Shown here one piece after another: positions 24,001 to 36,000 of a stretch of DNA of 64,000 nt. How positions within the stretch are numbered: the stretch's first letter is position 1; each line of letters opens with the position of its first letter. Where the stretch lies: contig JAPDOI010000368.1 in assembly GCA_029168955.1 (NCBI GenBank), positions 434,001 through 498,000 on the forward strand, read 5' to 3'. Both the position numbers and the translations under genes were made by a program. The notes under the pieces were generated by a model, which saw only the letters and a program-made list of their open reading frames with translations, made no database searches and had not been told where the DNA came from. Origin of the DNA: Aplectana chamaeleonis. Taxonomy: Eukaryota > Nematoda > Chromadorea > Rhabditida > Cosmocercidae.

Positions 24001-27000
24001 ACCGGTATCCGGAGATGCCTCGTCTACCGCGAGAACGCGTTACGCGTTCCAAACCCTTCCAAAACGTCGGCGTTGACTATCTTGGTCCGCTTGCCTGCAG
24101 AGAACCTCTGCAACAGACGAGGAAGGTGTGGGTATGTCTTTTCACTTGTATGTCTACACGTGCTGTGCACCTGGAACTTGTACTTGATAATACCGCTCAA
24201 GAGTTTATTTTAGCTTTCCGACGCTTTTTAGCCCGACGTGGTACTCCGAAGATTGTTTACAGCGATAACTCCACGACGTTTCATGCTGGAGAAGACGCGA
24301 TCACGAAGGTTATCTACGCCAAAAAGAACTGGCAACCGATTTGGGATTTCTGCGTTGATCATCGAATAACCTGGAAGTTCATCACTCCTCTGTCCCAGTG
24401 GAAAGGTGGTTTTTATGAGCGTATGGTCGCGCTATTTAAAAATGCCTTCAAAAAATCTGTAGGCCGCGCGATTCTGCCGCTTAGCCATCTTGAAACAGCG
24501 ATTTCAGAGATCGAAGCGATCATAAATTCGCGTCCTATAACCCCTTTCAGGCAAGGTACTCCGTTCGCCCACGTACTCCGGCCGGTAGACTTCATTTCTC
24601 CCGAAGTGGAGATTCAACTACCGCCGTTCGAGCCAACGTTGGACGATTTGGACGACGCGTCTCATCGCTTAACGAGATGGTACAAGGAAACAATCCGCGT
24701 TCTCAATGCATTTTGGGATCTGTGGCACTCCGACTACCTGGCCGCGTTACGGGACAGACATCAGGTTCGAATTCGACAAGCGAAGTACTCGAAAAGTACT
24801 CCAGAGGTAGGTGATGTAGTACTCGTCTATGACGAGAAGTTATCCCGTGGCCAATGGCCGTATGGTGTTATCGTTAAAATTCACTACGGCAAGGACAATT
24901 GTGCTCGCACAGCCGATGTCCGTATGGCCAACGGTAAGACTTTAGCTAGGTCATTATCTCATCTCTACCCGCTGGAAGTTCGTGCAGCCTTCGCAGATGT
25001 CATCAGGAATCTACCAACACAGGAAAATTCGACTGCCACAACACCTCCAGCAGTCAATCCGCGTGTTCAGCCGAGACGTGCAGCTAAAACTGCACATAAG
25101 TTTATTACTTATCACTAATTGTGCTTGTAATACTCTTATTTTGTCGTTTTACTATCGTTTAGGCATCGACTATGACGATTTCCCCGTTCTGACATTAACA
25201 TCGTCAGTAAATGTGCTCCAGCGGCAATACGCGACGCGTCTCGACGCGCAGCGTGTCTGCCGCACAATTCAAACGAGCGACGTACGCAGCCAATTTCAAG
25301 CAGCCAGTGATGACTCATCGCGTCTACACTCGGCCGCGTCTCATCTCATATTTGGCTCGTTACGTCGTCATGACTTCATTATTCCTCAGCACCAACATCG
25401 CAATGTCATAACTGGTCAGGTACCCTAATTGTTTGTTATGAGGTTATTTGATGACAGCGCGGCGTTAATACGCAGCGCTAGAGTTGTTCTCGTATGATTT
25501 TTTCATATTTGTCGTCTTTTAACCCCGTTCGCAGCGGTCATTCATCAGAGCAGTGGACCACCATTTTCATACGACCCCTCCACCTCTTCCTCGTACGTGC
25601 AATCCCACTCAGTTAGTCTGTTCCATCCTGCCGCTCTTACAGCCCAATAAAATCCCACGTACGTCTCATACTATAGTTGTTTATTTGTTAAAGTCTCTTC
25701 AAAAATATTTGTCTACTGCTCACACCGCGTGCTACAAACACCACGCAACCTGGCCAGTACCCTTTATTTTGTCTGTGTTGTCTCATTGCCTCATCGCGTT
25801 CCAGTAGCTTTGAGAAGTTGGGACAACACTCAAAAATTCTTTCCTTTTTTTTTGGATTAATCCTATTTAGTCAAATTATTAGTACCTCTCTTACTAGTAG
25901 TATACAAACCTTCCTAGTTTTCAATCAATAGTTAGTAATCAATAGTTTAGCTTCGCACATTAGTATGTGCCTTCTTTGACTTTCCCCATTTGGGAATGTT
26001 TTTGATCTACCACCGCGTTCATGCATTTATAACGCGTTCGTGTATTTATAACGCGTTTTCGTTTATTCGCTATCGTAAATATAGCAATTTCAACCGTTTT
26101 TTCAACAAAACCAAAACCGCGTTTTTCAAAATTAACTCAACTTACTATACACCCATTTGTATTTGGGCTTGTTCTCCTCATTGCTAATTTAGTGTCGCAT
26201 TGCTTGCTTGCTGGTCAATTAGCTCTCAACTTTTTTGGGTAATTGCAGGTAAAAGCTTAACCAGCTTTGCTATCGCCATGCAGCAATCTCGTTCGTCGCC
26301 TTCCATATCGCCGGCTACGCATACTAAGCAGGGTCATACTCCCCCTTTAGCTGTCCTTGGGTCCCCCAACATCCGCGCTTCTGCGCCTAAACCCAAGCAG
26401 CGTTTGCCTCGCCGCGACCCCGGCCAAATATCTCCTCATCCCTCTTCATCAGGGTGCCACTCAGCATTTGCTCCGCGTGTTGCCGCTTCTCCCTTTCAGC
26501 GCTCTAGGGTCCCTACCAACCCATCGGGTCCCATCTCTGGTTCGCAAACTGTGCGCACTCCTTCGCCACCGCGCCGCTCTTTTCCATCTCGTCGCGTACC
26601 CCCCTCGGGTCCCATTTCCGCCGGCCCCCAGGCTAGGTCCATTCGACCTATTTCTAACAACTCGGCTCGCGACCTCGGCGTACAGCGCAGGGTTAACCCT
26701 CCACCGCGCACTCAAGACCCAAACCGCTCGGTCACCAAATGCTTCTTTTGCGGACAAAAACACTATTCCTCGCAATGTGGTGAATTTCCGAATATTTCGG
26801 ACAGGATCCGCATTCATGCTAGGAATGGGCGCTGTTTTAAGTGCGGTCATCAACACTCTGAAGCAGAGTGTCCCCTTGCGCATAGGACTTGTAGGGCTTG
26901 CAATTCCACGCAACATCACACAGCCTTTTGTCACAAGTCTTGGCAAGCTACCGCAGACCTCCCAAGGGACTTGCTTGTCTCTTTGCTGCAGAAGGGCATG

Positions 27001-30000
27001 AGGAAGGCTCAGGCTGTTCGTGAAGGACGAGATGATACGGAGAACGTAACCTATCGTTACGGCAGAAATCGATGGGAACAGTAAGTTGAACTCGTTTTAT
27101 CCGCGTTTATATACGTGTAGAATAGTTAATCGTTTTGAATAATATTTTAACCGCGTTTTGGGGTGAGGCTTAGAGTCCTCCCCGTTTCCGTTACTCACCT
27201 GAGTCTAATTACAGATTCTTTGGTGAGCAAGAGCCTCTCTCAGATGAAGAGCCACTTGGTCCACGATCATCCGATGACGAAGAGCAGATCATGGACGTGG
27301 CAGCCAGGATCCATCGTGACGGCCGCAATGTTGATAACCTTACCAGGCTACTGTCTGGTATCCGGGTCAATCACCGCCGGGGGCGGTTGGGTGGTCGTAG
27401 AACATCCTTTTACAGGCCCCGGGTTATCTTCTCAGTTTGTGCCTCCAGGGACCTTGGGTTCTCTTGTAACACAGTGAGGGAGAAGGCTCACTCAAATTTG
27501 ACCGCGTGAAAATTGAGTGTAAAAACACACTCGAGTAAACCCCCCGCGTGTTTTCGTGTATTTACAGGCATCGCCGCGTTGTGACTTGATCTGGTGATGG
27601 GCAACAATGCTGTGGTGTGTCTCGATCTGTTTATGGGCAATCTATGGGCAATGTCGACTCCACTAATGTACAATCAAGCTGCATGTATGCCTCACTCGTC
27701 AAGCCAAACAATCGTGCCGTTCCGTCAAGCCGTGAGGCCATCCAACTCGTCGCCGTTATCTCGTCTGCCGCCTACGTCAACTCGTGTCAACTGCGTCCTC
27801 CGAAGAAACTCAACTGCGTTCATGTATATATGTATATTTATATTTTGTATGTATATGTATTTGTTGTTTTGTAGGTGCGTTATCTCCCGCACATTGAAGT
27901 AGGTACTTGTAGAGGAGATATAGACCCGCCGTCGCTAGAGCGACCAGCAGACCTTTGCCTGCACCTCCCCATGGACAAGCCAAGCGGTTCAAGTCGATTA
28001 TCAGTAGGGCCCCGTAGCTCCCTGTAGGGTAGGTAGGACATGTGGTGTACTAAGTGAGGGAGCTAGCTTCGGCACCAACGCGTATGCCAGACGTCATCTT
28101 CGCGTGGCCCCCAGTGTCGTGACTTCCGTACGACTTAATTCCTTAAAGGCCGCGCCTGGCCTCTCCGCGCCTGGTCCCGCCACGACTTCTACCGTATGCC
28201 GATAATCGTAAACAACTCGGCGCCCCGCCTATCGATTGCGCCGGGCATCCTCATTCTGGTGTGCGACGACGACGGTGTGCGGCGGCTGCTCTCGACTTCT
28301 CCTGCCCGATGGTTCTCCAATGCAGTGGCGACCTGCCTGCAACTCCAACTCCTGTCAACGCCTGATGGTCGAGTGGACGTGCGAGGTCGCAGAAGAAGAG
28401 CTCCAGCCGCGTCAACGACAACGACTCCTGCCGACGACTACAACTTCAAACATCTCAGGTAACCCCGTTCCTCTGGCTTGGCCTCTGCGAGTGCTTGACA
28501 CTCGTCTGCTCGCATGCCTCGCTATGAACGGGGGTCGTTGCTGGCTCCACACCCACCTCGTAGCTAACTGGGCGAGGTCTGCGTCCCACGGGAGTAGTGG
28601 GTATAACTGCGTGTTTTAATGTTTATTTCAGGTCTCGTAAAGAAGTTCCAGCAAAGAGTGTCTTGTTCTGTATGAAAGTATGGTATTGCGTAAACACTGT
28701 ATTTATTGACTATTGCATCATAACCGCTGACATAGCGGAAAGTGTGATCTGGTATACGATGGTGAAACTGTCGTTCTGTGTGCCAGTATGGCGTCATATC
28801 GTTGTGGGCGTGTCCAGAGGCTGTAGGGCCTATCCCATGTGAGACAATGTAAAATACTACATATTCATCCGCGTGGCAGGCTTAAGCAAGGGACGCCGCG
28901 TAAGTCCTCTGGTTCAGTTGTGTCGGGCTAGCGGCTGCTCACACTCCGTGACAACCGATGCTGCAGGATGGATAAAGCAGACTCGGAGCGTAGTGCAGCA
29001 CACGTCGCGACAGAAGGAAAGTTGTCAAAAAGGCAGTTTAAAATGAAATACAAGTTTTTAGGATCATAATCTAGCGTAGAATTGAAATTCTCCTACTGTG
29101 AACAGCCCTGATGGTCATTCTAGTGGAAACTTTTCATGTTCTAAACTGTGGCCATGGGGAACTCCAGAAGGAAGTACACTATTTTCGACAAAATAAATGA
29201 GTTAAAAAATACAATCAGGCTGGTGATGAAAGTATAGTTCTCTAGACGGCGGGTAGCCGCGTCGAATCCGGGGTTGCGCGTGTCGAACGTGTGGGGTGGC
29301 GCCGCCATGGAAAAAACGACCGATTTTACGCAGCATTTCATTTTTCCCATGACCAGCACTTCTTCCTCAACTTTCTTTCACTTTCTTTCCTTTCCATCCT
29401 CTTTCCAAATTTTCTAATATTTTATATGTATAAAAATCAGAACTCACAAAATTGTCTCCGCTTCTGCACTTTCCTGGAAATAAAACCATCCAGCGTTGGA
29501 TATAAACGCAAGCGAGCTGCGAAATACGCAAAATTCAAACACGAGCAACTATTAGAAAGCTATCAGTCAATTAAGAATTTGAGGAAAAAGGATGGCAAGG
29601 AAAGAAAGGGAAAAGAAAGATGAGATAGGAGTGCTGGCCATGGGAAAGTGAAATGCTGCGCTATATCGATCGTTTTTTTCATGACGGCGCCACCCCACAC
29701 GCTTGACGCCTTAAACCCCGGATTCGACGCGGCTAGCCGCCGTATAACGACGATACTTGCGGTTTTTCGCACAGGCAATTTGTCCTCCTATGTTAAATTA
29801 AAGTGAACTCAGAAGACGTAATATTTTCCCGTTTCAATACCACTATATTGACGTTCAAACTGATGTAAACAATTCTCTCCCTCGATTGGGTTATTTTGGT
29901 AAAATGGTAAAGCATTCTAGAGCCAACTTCCTCCTCTACGCAATGGTCTTTAAAACTTCGAGTAAAATCGCTCATTTTAGACATTCGCATTTAAATTCAG

Positions 30001-33000
30001 ATCGTGGTCGCAGTCGTGAATAGTTATGTCTATGAATAAAAGTCTCCTGCTAAGGCTTTTAATCTGTCAATGATTACGCAGCGTTTGACCCTTCCGAGAA
30101 CTAGATGATAACACCCACATATACTCACAAGGTATTTTTAACGAAGCATTAAGGGCCGGTTAGAGTCCCGCCGCTCAAAGGCGCGGCAGCATGCGATGGA
30201 AGAGTATGGGGTCGTTCATACTTCCGCCGCCGAGCGGCGCAGGGAAGTGCAATCCTACAATAGCGATCGCGCCGCGCCGAGATCGATATTGTAAAAATAC
30301 ACTGTGCCGCGCCGCTTGGTGGCGGAGTCCAAGCGACCCCTTAGGCGTCGTTTATACTCCCGCCGCCGGGCGACGCGGCACAGTGCATTTCTGTAATATC
30401 GATCACGCGGCGCGGCACGATCGATACTGTAGGATTGCACTTCGCCGCGCCGCTCGGCGGCAGAAGTGTAAACGACCCCTTAGGCGTCGTTTATACTCCC
30501 GCCGCCGGGCGACGCGGCACAGTGCATTTCTCTAATATTGATCACGTCGCGCGGCACGATCAATATTGTAGGACTGTACTTCGCTGCACCTCTCGGCGGC
30601 GTGAGTACAAGCGACGCCTGAACGACTCCTATCGATTGTGCAGCGCTGCTCGATCGATCCTCCTCCATTGCATGATGCCGCGCCATTCAGCGGCGGGACT
30701 CTATTCGGCCGCTTATACAATGGCTTTCAAGCACCAAACTCCCTCGTTGGAAACTACTGGCAATTCCCTCTCCAGCAACACTTACTTCACAGGTTATCAA
30801 ATATTTTTCCATAACTTTAAAAAAAGGATTTTAATTTTTTCTTTCAATTTTTTTGATAAACCATTTCGATAGTATGCAAAGTAGGTATTGTTGAATAAGG
30901 AATCGCAGGTAGTGTGTGACTAGAAAACTGGTGCCTTGAAGCTATTACATAAAGAAAGGAAATACAAAAGTCTACAATTTTGAAAATACACAGAGCATTT
31001 TCCTTTGAAAAAGTCCTATAAAAAAAGCCGAGTTTTAACGTACCTTCATTATGAACAGATTAAATGCTTCCATGGGAAACCCCTATAAACAGATTTGATT
31101 ATTCAATACTACTACCACAGTTTAAATGTAAATCGTCTTAGTCTAAACCTCACAAGTTTCTTCTTGTAATTTTCGGTTTTCATTTCAATTATAGTTGATA
31201 GGTGAAAAAATTCTCTCTTTTCCCTAAGAATCATACGTTACAACAATCAGGCGAAGAGCATTCCTTCCATTATATCGCCACCAACGAGCAAACAGGCGAA
31301 AACAAAGCGCCCTCAAGCGCCCCTCAGAAAAATGTTCCCTGTCCAAACAATGTTCTGTGGTGGCTTCCAGAATGCACGTCACAACAGCCTTGCCAGCAAG
31401 TTAACCAGCCGGCCGAATCACGCGGTCCGCCGTTGATTGGAGGTTCTCTGCTCCTCTCAGCCCCTATGGAAACAAAAAGGGCACATTCACAACGCACCTC
31501 GAACGACGGAGACAGATGAGTGATTGTCAGGGTCACTGCCGTATCCTGATCGTCGCTTATGTAGATCTCTTTCACCCGGTATCGCCTGAAACACTCTAAG
31601 GTCACCATTAGGACACCATGATGATTCCACAGTCGATTACGCTAAAAGACAGACTGGGGAGAACAGTGGGAAAGAATCTTCACATTGAATATTCCTCCAG
31701 CTAAGCACAATATTGAATAACTATTCGAAGGCAGTGCTCACGATAAAAAGCCGTACCTTGGTTGTCGTTATTTTCGAGTACGCATGTTCACGAAGTAGAG
31801 GATAGTACGGAAAAGCCCCCATAGTACGAGAAAGAAATGTTCAAAAAAACCTCTTACGTATTTTTTTACGCCTGCTAGTGTATTTTGCGCACTGCAGACA
31901 AAACGTCAAACCAAACGTTGCAAATGGTTTTCAGCTTCGAAATTCTCAAGTCAGTGACTTTGTTTTCTGTTTCGTGTACCAAAAACTCCAAAAAAATTAG
32001 TTTTTTAAATGCCCATGTTTGGGTATTGAAATTTTCTGGGATAAAGAGTATTTAAAAATTCGGTAACTGTTCCTTTGGTGGAACCAACGATGGACTACTG
32101 TTATATGGTGTGGGCGGAAGGTGTGTCAAGTGGGTCGGCTAATCCACGAGATTTTCACCCATTTCCTGGCCGTTTTTCGTCGAACTTACGTCCTTACTGT
32201 TCTTAGGGGGACCCAATGCTTACGGTTTTGCTAAAAAACGGGCAACTTTTTTCTTCGTGAACACTATCTTCGATAAATCAAAGAATCCACAGAAATGGAA
32301 AAAAAAACTTGGTACACTAAATCTTTCGCCCCCAACTTTTTTGTTCAATCCTAGCAATCGTTATACCGTTGGATATCCCTTCTCAAAAGCATCATGAAAA
32401 AATTTCAAGCCCGAAAAATTCGTTTTGAAACAAAACAAGGCGAAAAAAATCGAGAACGCGTCCAGCGCGCAGCTTGATCAGATCATAAGATTGCTATTGA
32501 AATACCCTCTATTTCGGAAAGTTTACTTTAAAGACATCATTCAAACTAAAAAAAGTTGCCCATTTTCTAGCAGGAACATGAGCTTTGGGTCCATTCGAGA
32601 ACAGTAAGGACGGAAGTAAGACGAAAAACGGCCATGAAATGAGTGAAAATCTCGCGGACCAGGTAACCCATTGGATCATTCCACCCACGCCATCTAACAG
32701 TTGTCCTGCATTCGTTTCCCTCCAGGAACACTTGCCGATTTTTGGATATGCTTTATCACGAAAGATTCTATTAACCAGACATGGGCATTTAACCATCTTA
32801 TTTCAGAGAGATTTTGGTACACTAAACAGAAAACAAGGAAGTCACTTACCTAAGCGTTTCGAAGCTCAGAACCATTCACAACGTTTGGTTTGACGTTTTG
32901 TCCGCAGTGCACGAAACACACCAACAGGAGCAAATAAATATTTAATGGACTTTTTAAACCGTTTTTTCTCCGATAGTCGAGTTTTATGGAAAATACGGTT

Positions 33001-36000
33001 TTTTTTATCATAAACACTGCCTTTAATTTTTCTTGCGCGTGTGCGAGAAAGGGTGGAGAAACTGAGAGGATGTGGGGAAGAAGGATAGGCAGTATGCACA
33101 CGCACACGCACGCGCTAGGTCTGCATAAAATTTAATCCGGCAAAGATGGCATTTCTCGTTAAGAGTATTTATAGGTAAAATGGATTGTACTTTAACAATT
33201 CTCACGGAGATCTAAACCAAAGATGAGCCAGAAATGTTTCAAGATGTCGAAGATCGGAAAAAGGGAATAGTCAAGTTTCAAAATTTAATGCTCAGTTAAC
33301 AATCGAAAAAAGAAACGTTTAGAAAACTGTAAACTTTTCAGTATTTCCAATCATTCAGCATTTCATGGTGTCTTCCGGAAGAAGGAAGTCGGAAATCGGA
33401 AGGTCAGAAACAATCGGAAATCGGCGCATGCCGACAGACATAGCCGATAGACTTGGCCGAAATCAATTAATTCTCCTAATAATGCTGGCATTATTCAAAT
33501 AATCAAAAACTCGCCTTATTAGGCAATCAGGATTTGCATTTTATTTTATGATTCTAAATTACAAGTTTCTTATCTCGGATATTCAGTTTTTCCATAAGTT
33601 TTTTTAGGCGGAGAGTTTCAATAACACTTCAATAGCTATTTACTTGAACCTGATGGAGACATTTTTTACTTAGACCTGCCAAACAAAAAAAGAATGAAGG
33701 AATTCATTAATTTCGAACTTTTCCAAAGAGGCTAATCTGAAAAAATTCAATTCATTCGGAAAAGGCCGTGTTTGGAGAATCATTGTTTTGCGATTTTCGA
33801 TAAACGGTGATTCGGTGACTAATTCAAGCATTAAAAAACCTCAGAACTTCAATAATCAGTAAATGCAGGCAGCGGAACTGATTAAAAAAATGAATGGAAG
33901 GAGTCGGAGCTCATTTTCAGAGGAAAGGGAATATTCATCGGCTTCCAGATGAAATGAGACGTTCTGTGAAATTACGAAACTCGGGAGAATCATCTATCCG
34001 AGAATTGTCAGTATCCAGAAATTACCCAAACTTTTCCTACAGGAATTTTTTTCTCACTCAGAACCCGTTTACTCGTCCAAGATTTTTCATCTCACGGAAT
34101 GCTGAGAAATTTTCGCCAGATCCGAAAAATTATTTCCCGTTTCATTACGTATATATATGAGAAATTCGAGATGTGCCCTTGTTCAACAATCGTATACATC
34201 TATTGCTCCAAAGAGCAGCCAGGAATAAAAAGCAAGTATAACACTTCAAAAACTTTCCACGGCGAACTATTCAAGGTAATCGTTCTGGTTTTAACTTCGC
34301 ACATATCCCCCAGACGAGAATTTCATTCAAATTTGGAAAACTATGGGATTAGTGCAAGAAAAAAGCTGCGCTTTTCCCAAAAAAAGTTTCCCCATCAGGA
34401 TGAGCTCTTTAAAGTGTTTTTCGAATTTCAGAAATATTTATGGCGCTTAAACGCTAGAAAGCGCTGCTGCATGCACTCTGACAGATACCTCGGATCTTGT
34501 AGTAGTGCTTCACCAAACTCAAAAATTCTCGTTAATTTTTGAAGATAACCTGATTTTTCCCAATTTGGCTTCAAAATGGATAATCAAAACTTTTGGGAAC
34601 CGCAGTAAACACTTGGATCGTTTCGAAAACTCAGTCGATGTGGAATAATTGCCTCCGCTTCAATATTATGCCAATGTTCGAAGAAAACTTGCATTTTTCA
34701 ACAACACATGGAAAATGTTGGGCGAAGAAGATGCCTTTCCTTTTCCGAACTGCTAGGAAGTTCTGTAGCTCTTTGAAGCCGACAAATTATAGTTTTTTTT
34801 TTTAACTAGCATACCTTTGTACTCAATCGAAGACGATAATTTCTGTGGTAATGCGTTTTTCAAGTATTAGGGGACCGGGAAGTAATGTCGCTTCTGTGCA
34901 TGTCAATACTTGATTGTCATTTATCAGCTCATTGTCTGGTTCTGAGGCGCGCCAAAGACATTGTGAGGTTATAGTGGCTTATTTACTTATAGACAATTGA
35001 ATTACAACTTTTTCAAATCGTTGGTAGAATGCCGACCAAATACCGGAAAGGTACCGTCAAGGCTGCAATGACTAAGCAGGGCGAAGCTGAGTTGAAGCAG
35101 GCGCGGCGCGGCCGCGCAGCATGTATCAGATTGCCCGTCACTGTTATTCTAGTGTTTTCCCCAGCCTACTGCCCATATTCCTGTAAATTCAAGGGTGACG
35201 CAGTCGAAATATGCTAGGAATATGGGCAGCAGACTAGCAGAATCACCTCTTGCGGGGCAATCTAATACAAGCCGCGCTGCACGGCCGCGCAGCGCCCGCT
35301 TCAACTCAGCGCCGCCCGGCTTAGTCATCGCAGACATGACGGTACACATCCGGCACTACACGCTTTCAGAGTCCCGCGAGGAGAGTAACACAATGGTTGC
35401 TACCAAAAACATTTGCGATCTCTGTCCAAATGTATTGGACGCCGTAAATGCCAAAGGTGGTGGTTCACCAAGTTCGAATCCGGTAATTTTCATCTTTTCC
35501 AAGAATTATTGAATTTGGTTGAGGGAGCTGCCTCATTCACCACACTCGCCCGATGTTGCACCATCGTATTTCCTCTTATTCCGAGCGATACAACGCTTTT
35601 TAGGGGGCAAAACACTTGAAAATGTGGACGACATCCAGAATGCCGTATCTAGACATTTTGCCGGAAAACCAATAATTTTTTTTTATCGATCAGAGATTGA
35701 AAATTTACTCTTTAAATGGCAAAAGGTTATTGACAATGATTGGGAATACATCACTGACTAAAAATGAAGACTCGTTAAAAACGTATCCTCTGATTCCGAG
35801 CCTATTTACTCTGTTCCCTCGCGCGCTTGTGCGGAGCGAGGGTAGGGACAGCGAGAAATTGTCGGGAGAAGGAGACGCAGCGTACGCACGCTAACGCACG
35901 CGACGAACGGAAATAAATCACACGACAGAGTATATGTGTTTGTACTTAGCGTAAGAAAACGACATCACTTTCCGGTGCCCCTGATATTTACCATTCTCAA

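Larger units (their letters stand above)
17671..29012 (+). mobile_element. Full-length Bel/Pao LTR retrotransposon
   Basis: An 11,342-bp element with 898-bp direct LTRs (TG...CA), a GAAGG duplication and a primer site for tRNA-Gly. It encodes Gag with an aspartic protease, then Pol (RT, RNase H, integrase) in the order typical of Bel/Pao. It lies antisense in an intron of the F-box gene model. Gag and Pol frames are uninterrupted and the LTRs look identical, so insertion is recent. It is long for the group: about 3 kb between pol and the 3' LTR holds additional spliced coding sequence. I see no obvious polypurine tract next to the 3' LTR. Confidence 0.95.
34865..35986 (+). mobile_element. Mariner transposon copy 2, internally deleted
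   Basis: The termini TTAGGGGACCGGGAAGTAAT (left) and ACATCACTTTCCGGTGCCCC (right) match copy 1 at 12808-14413. A hairpin MITE (about 35055-35345) splits the 5' part of the coding region. A short element (35808-35931) sits in the 3' untranslated part. Confidence 0.85.

Noticed and set aside
26200..26277. Signal-peptide-like start upstream of ORF3 (MLACWSISSQLFWVIAG)
   Set aside because: A strong acceptor (GGGTAATTGCAG) lies inside this stretch, so the hydrophobic residues are probably intron. The next ATG at 26278 is the better start.
30191..30872. ORFs of 114-145 codons
   Set aside because: GC-rich tandem hairpins lack stop codons by composition. The same product fragments recur with the 139-bp unit.
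31202..31519. 105-codon plus-strand ORF
   Set aside because: Overlaps minus-strand exon 2, which has better splice signals and phase fit. The plus frame is rich in Gln, Ser and Pro with no motif.
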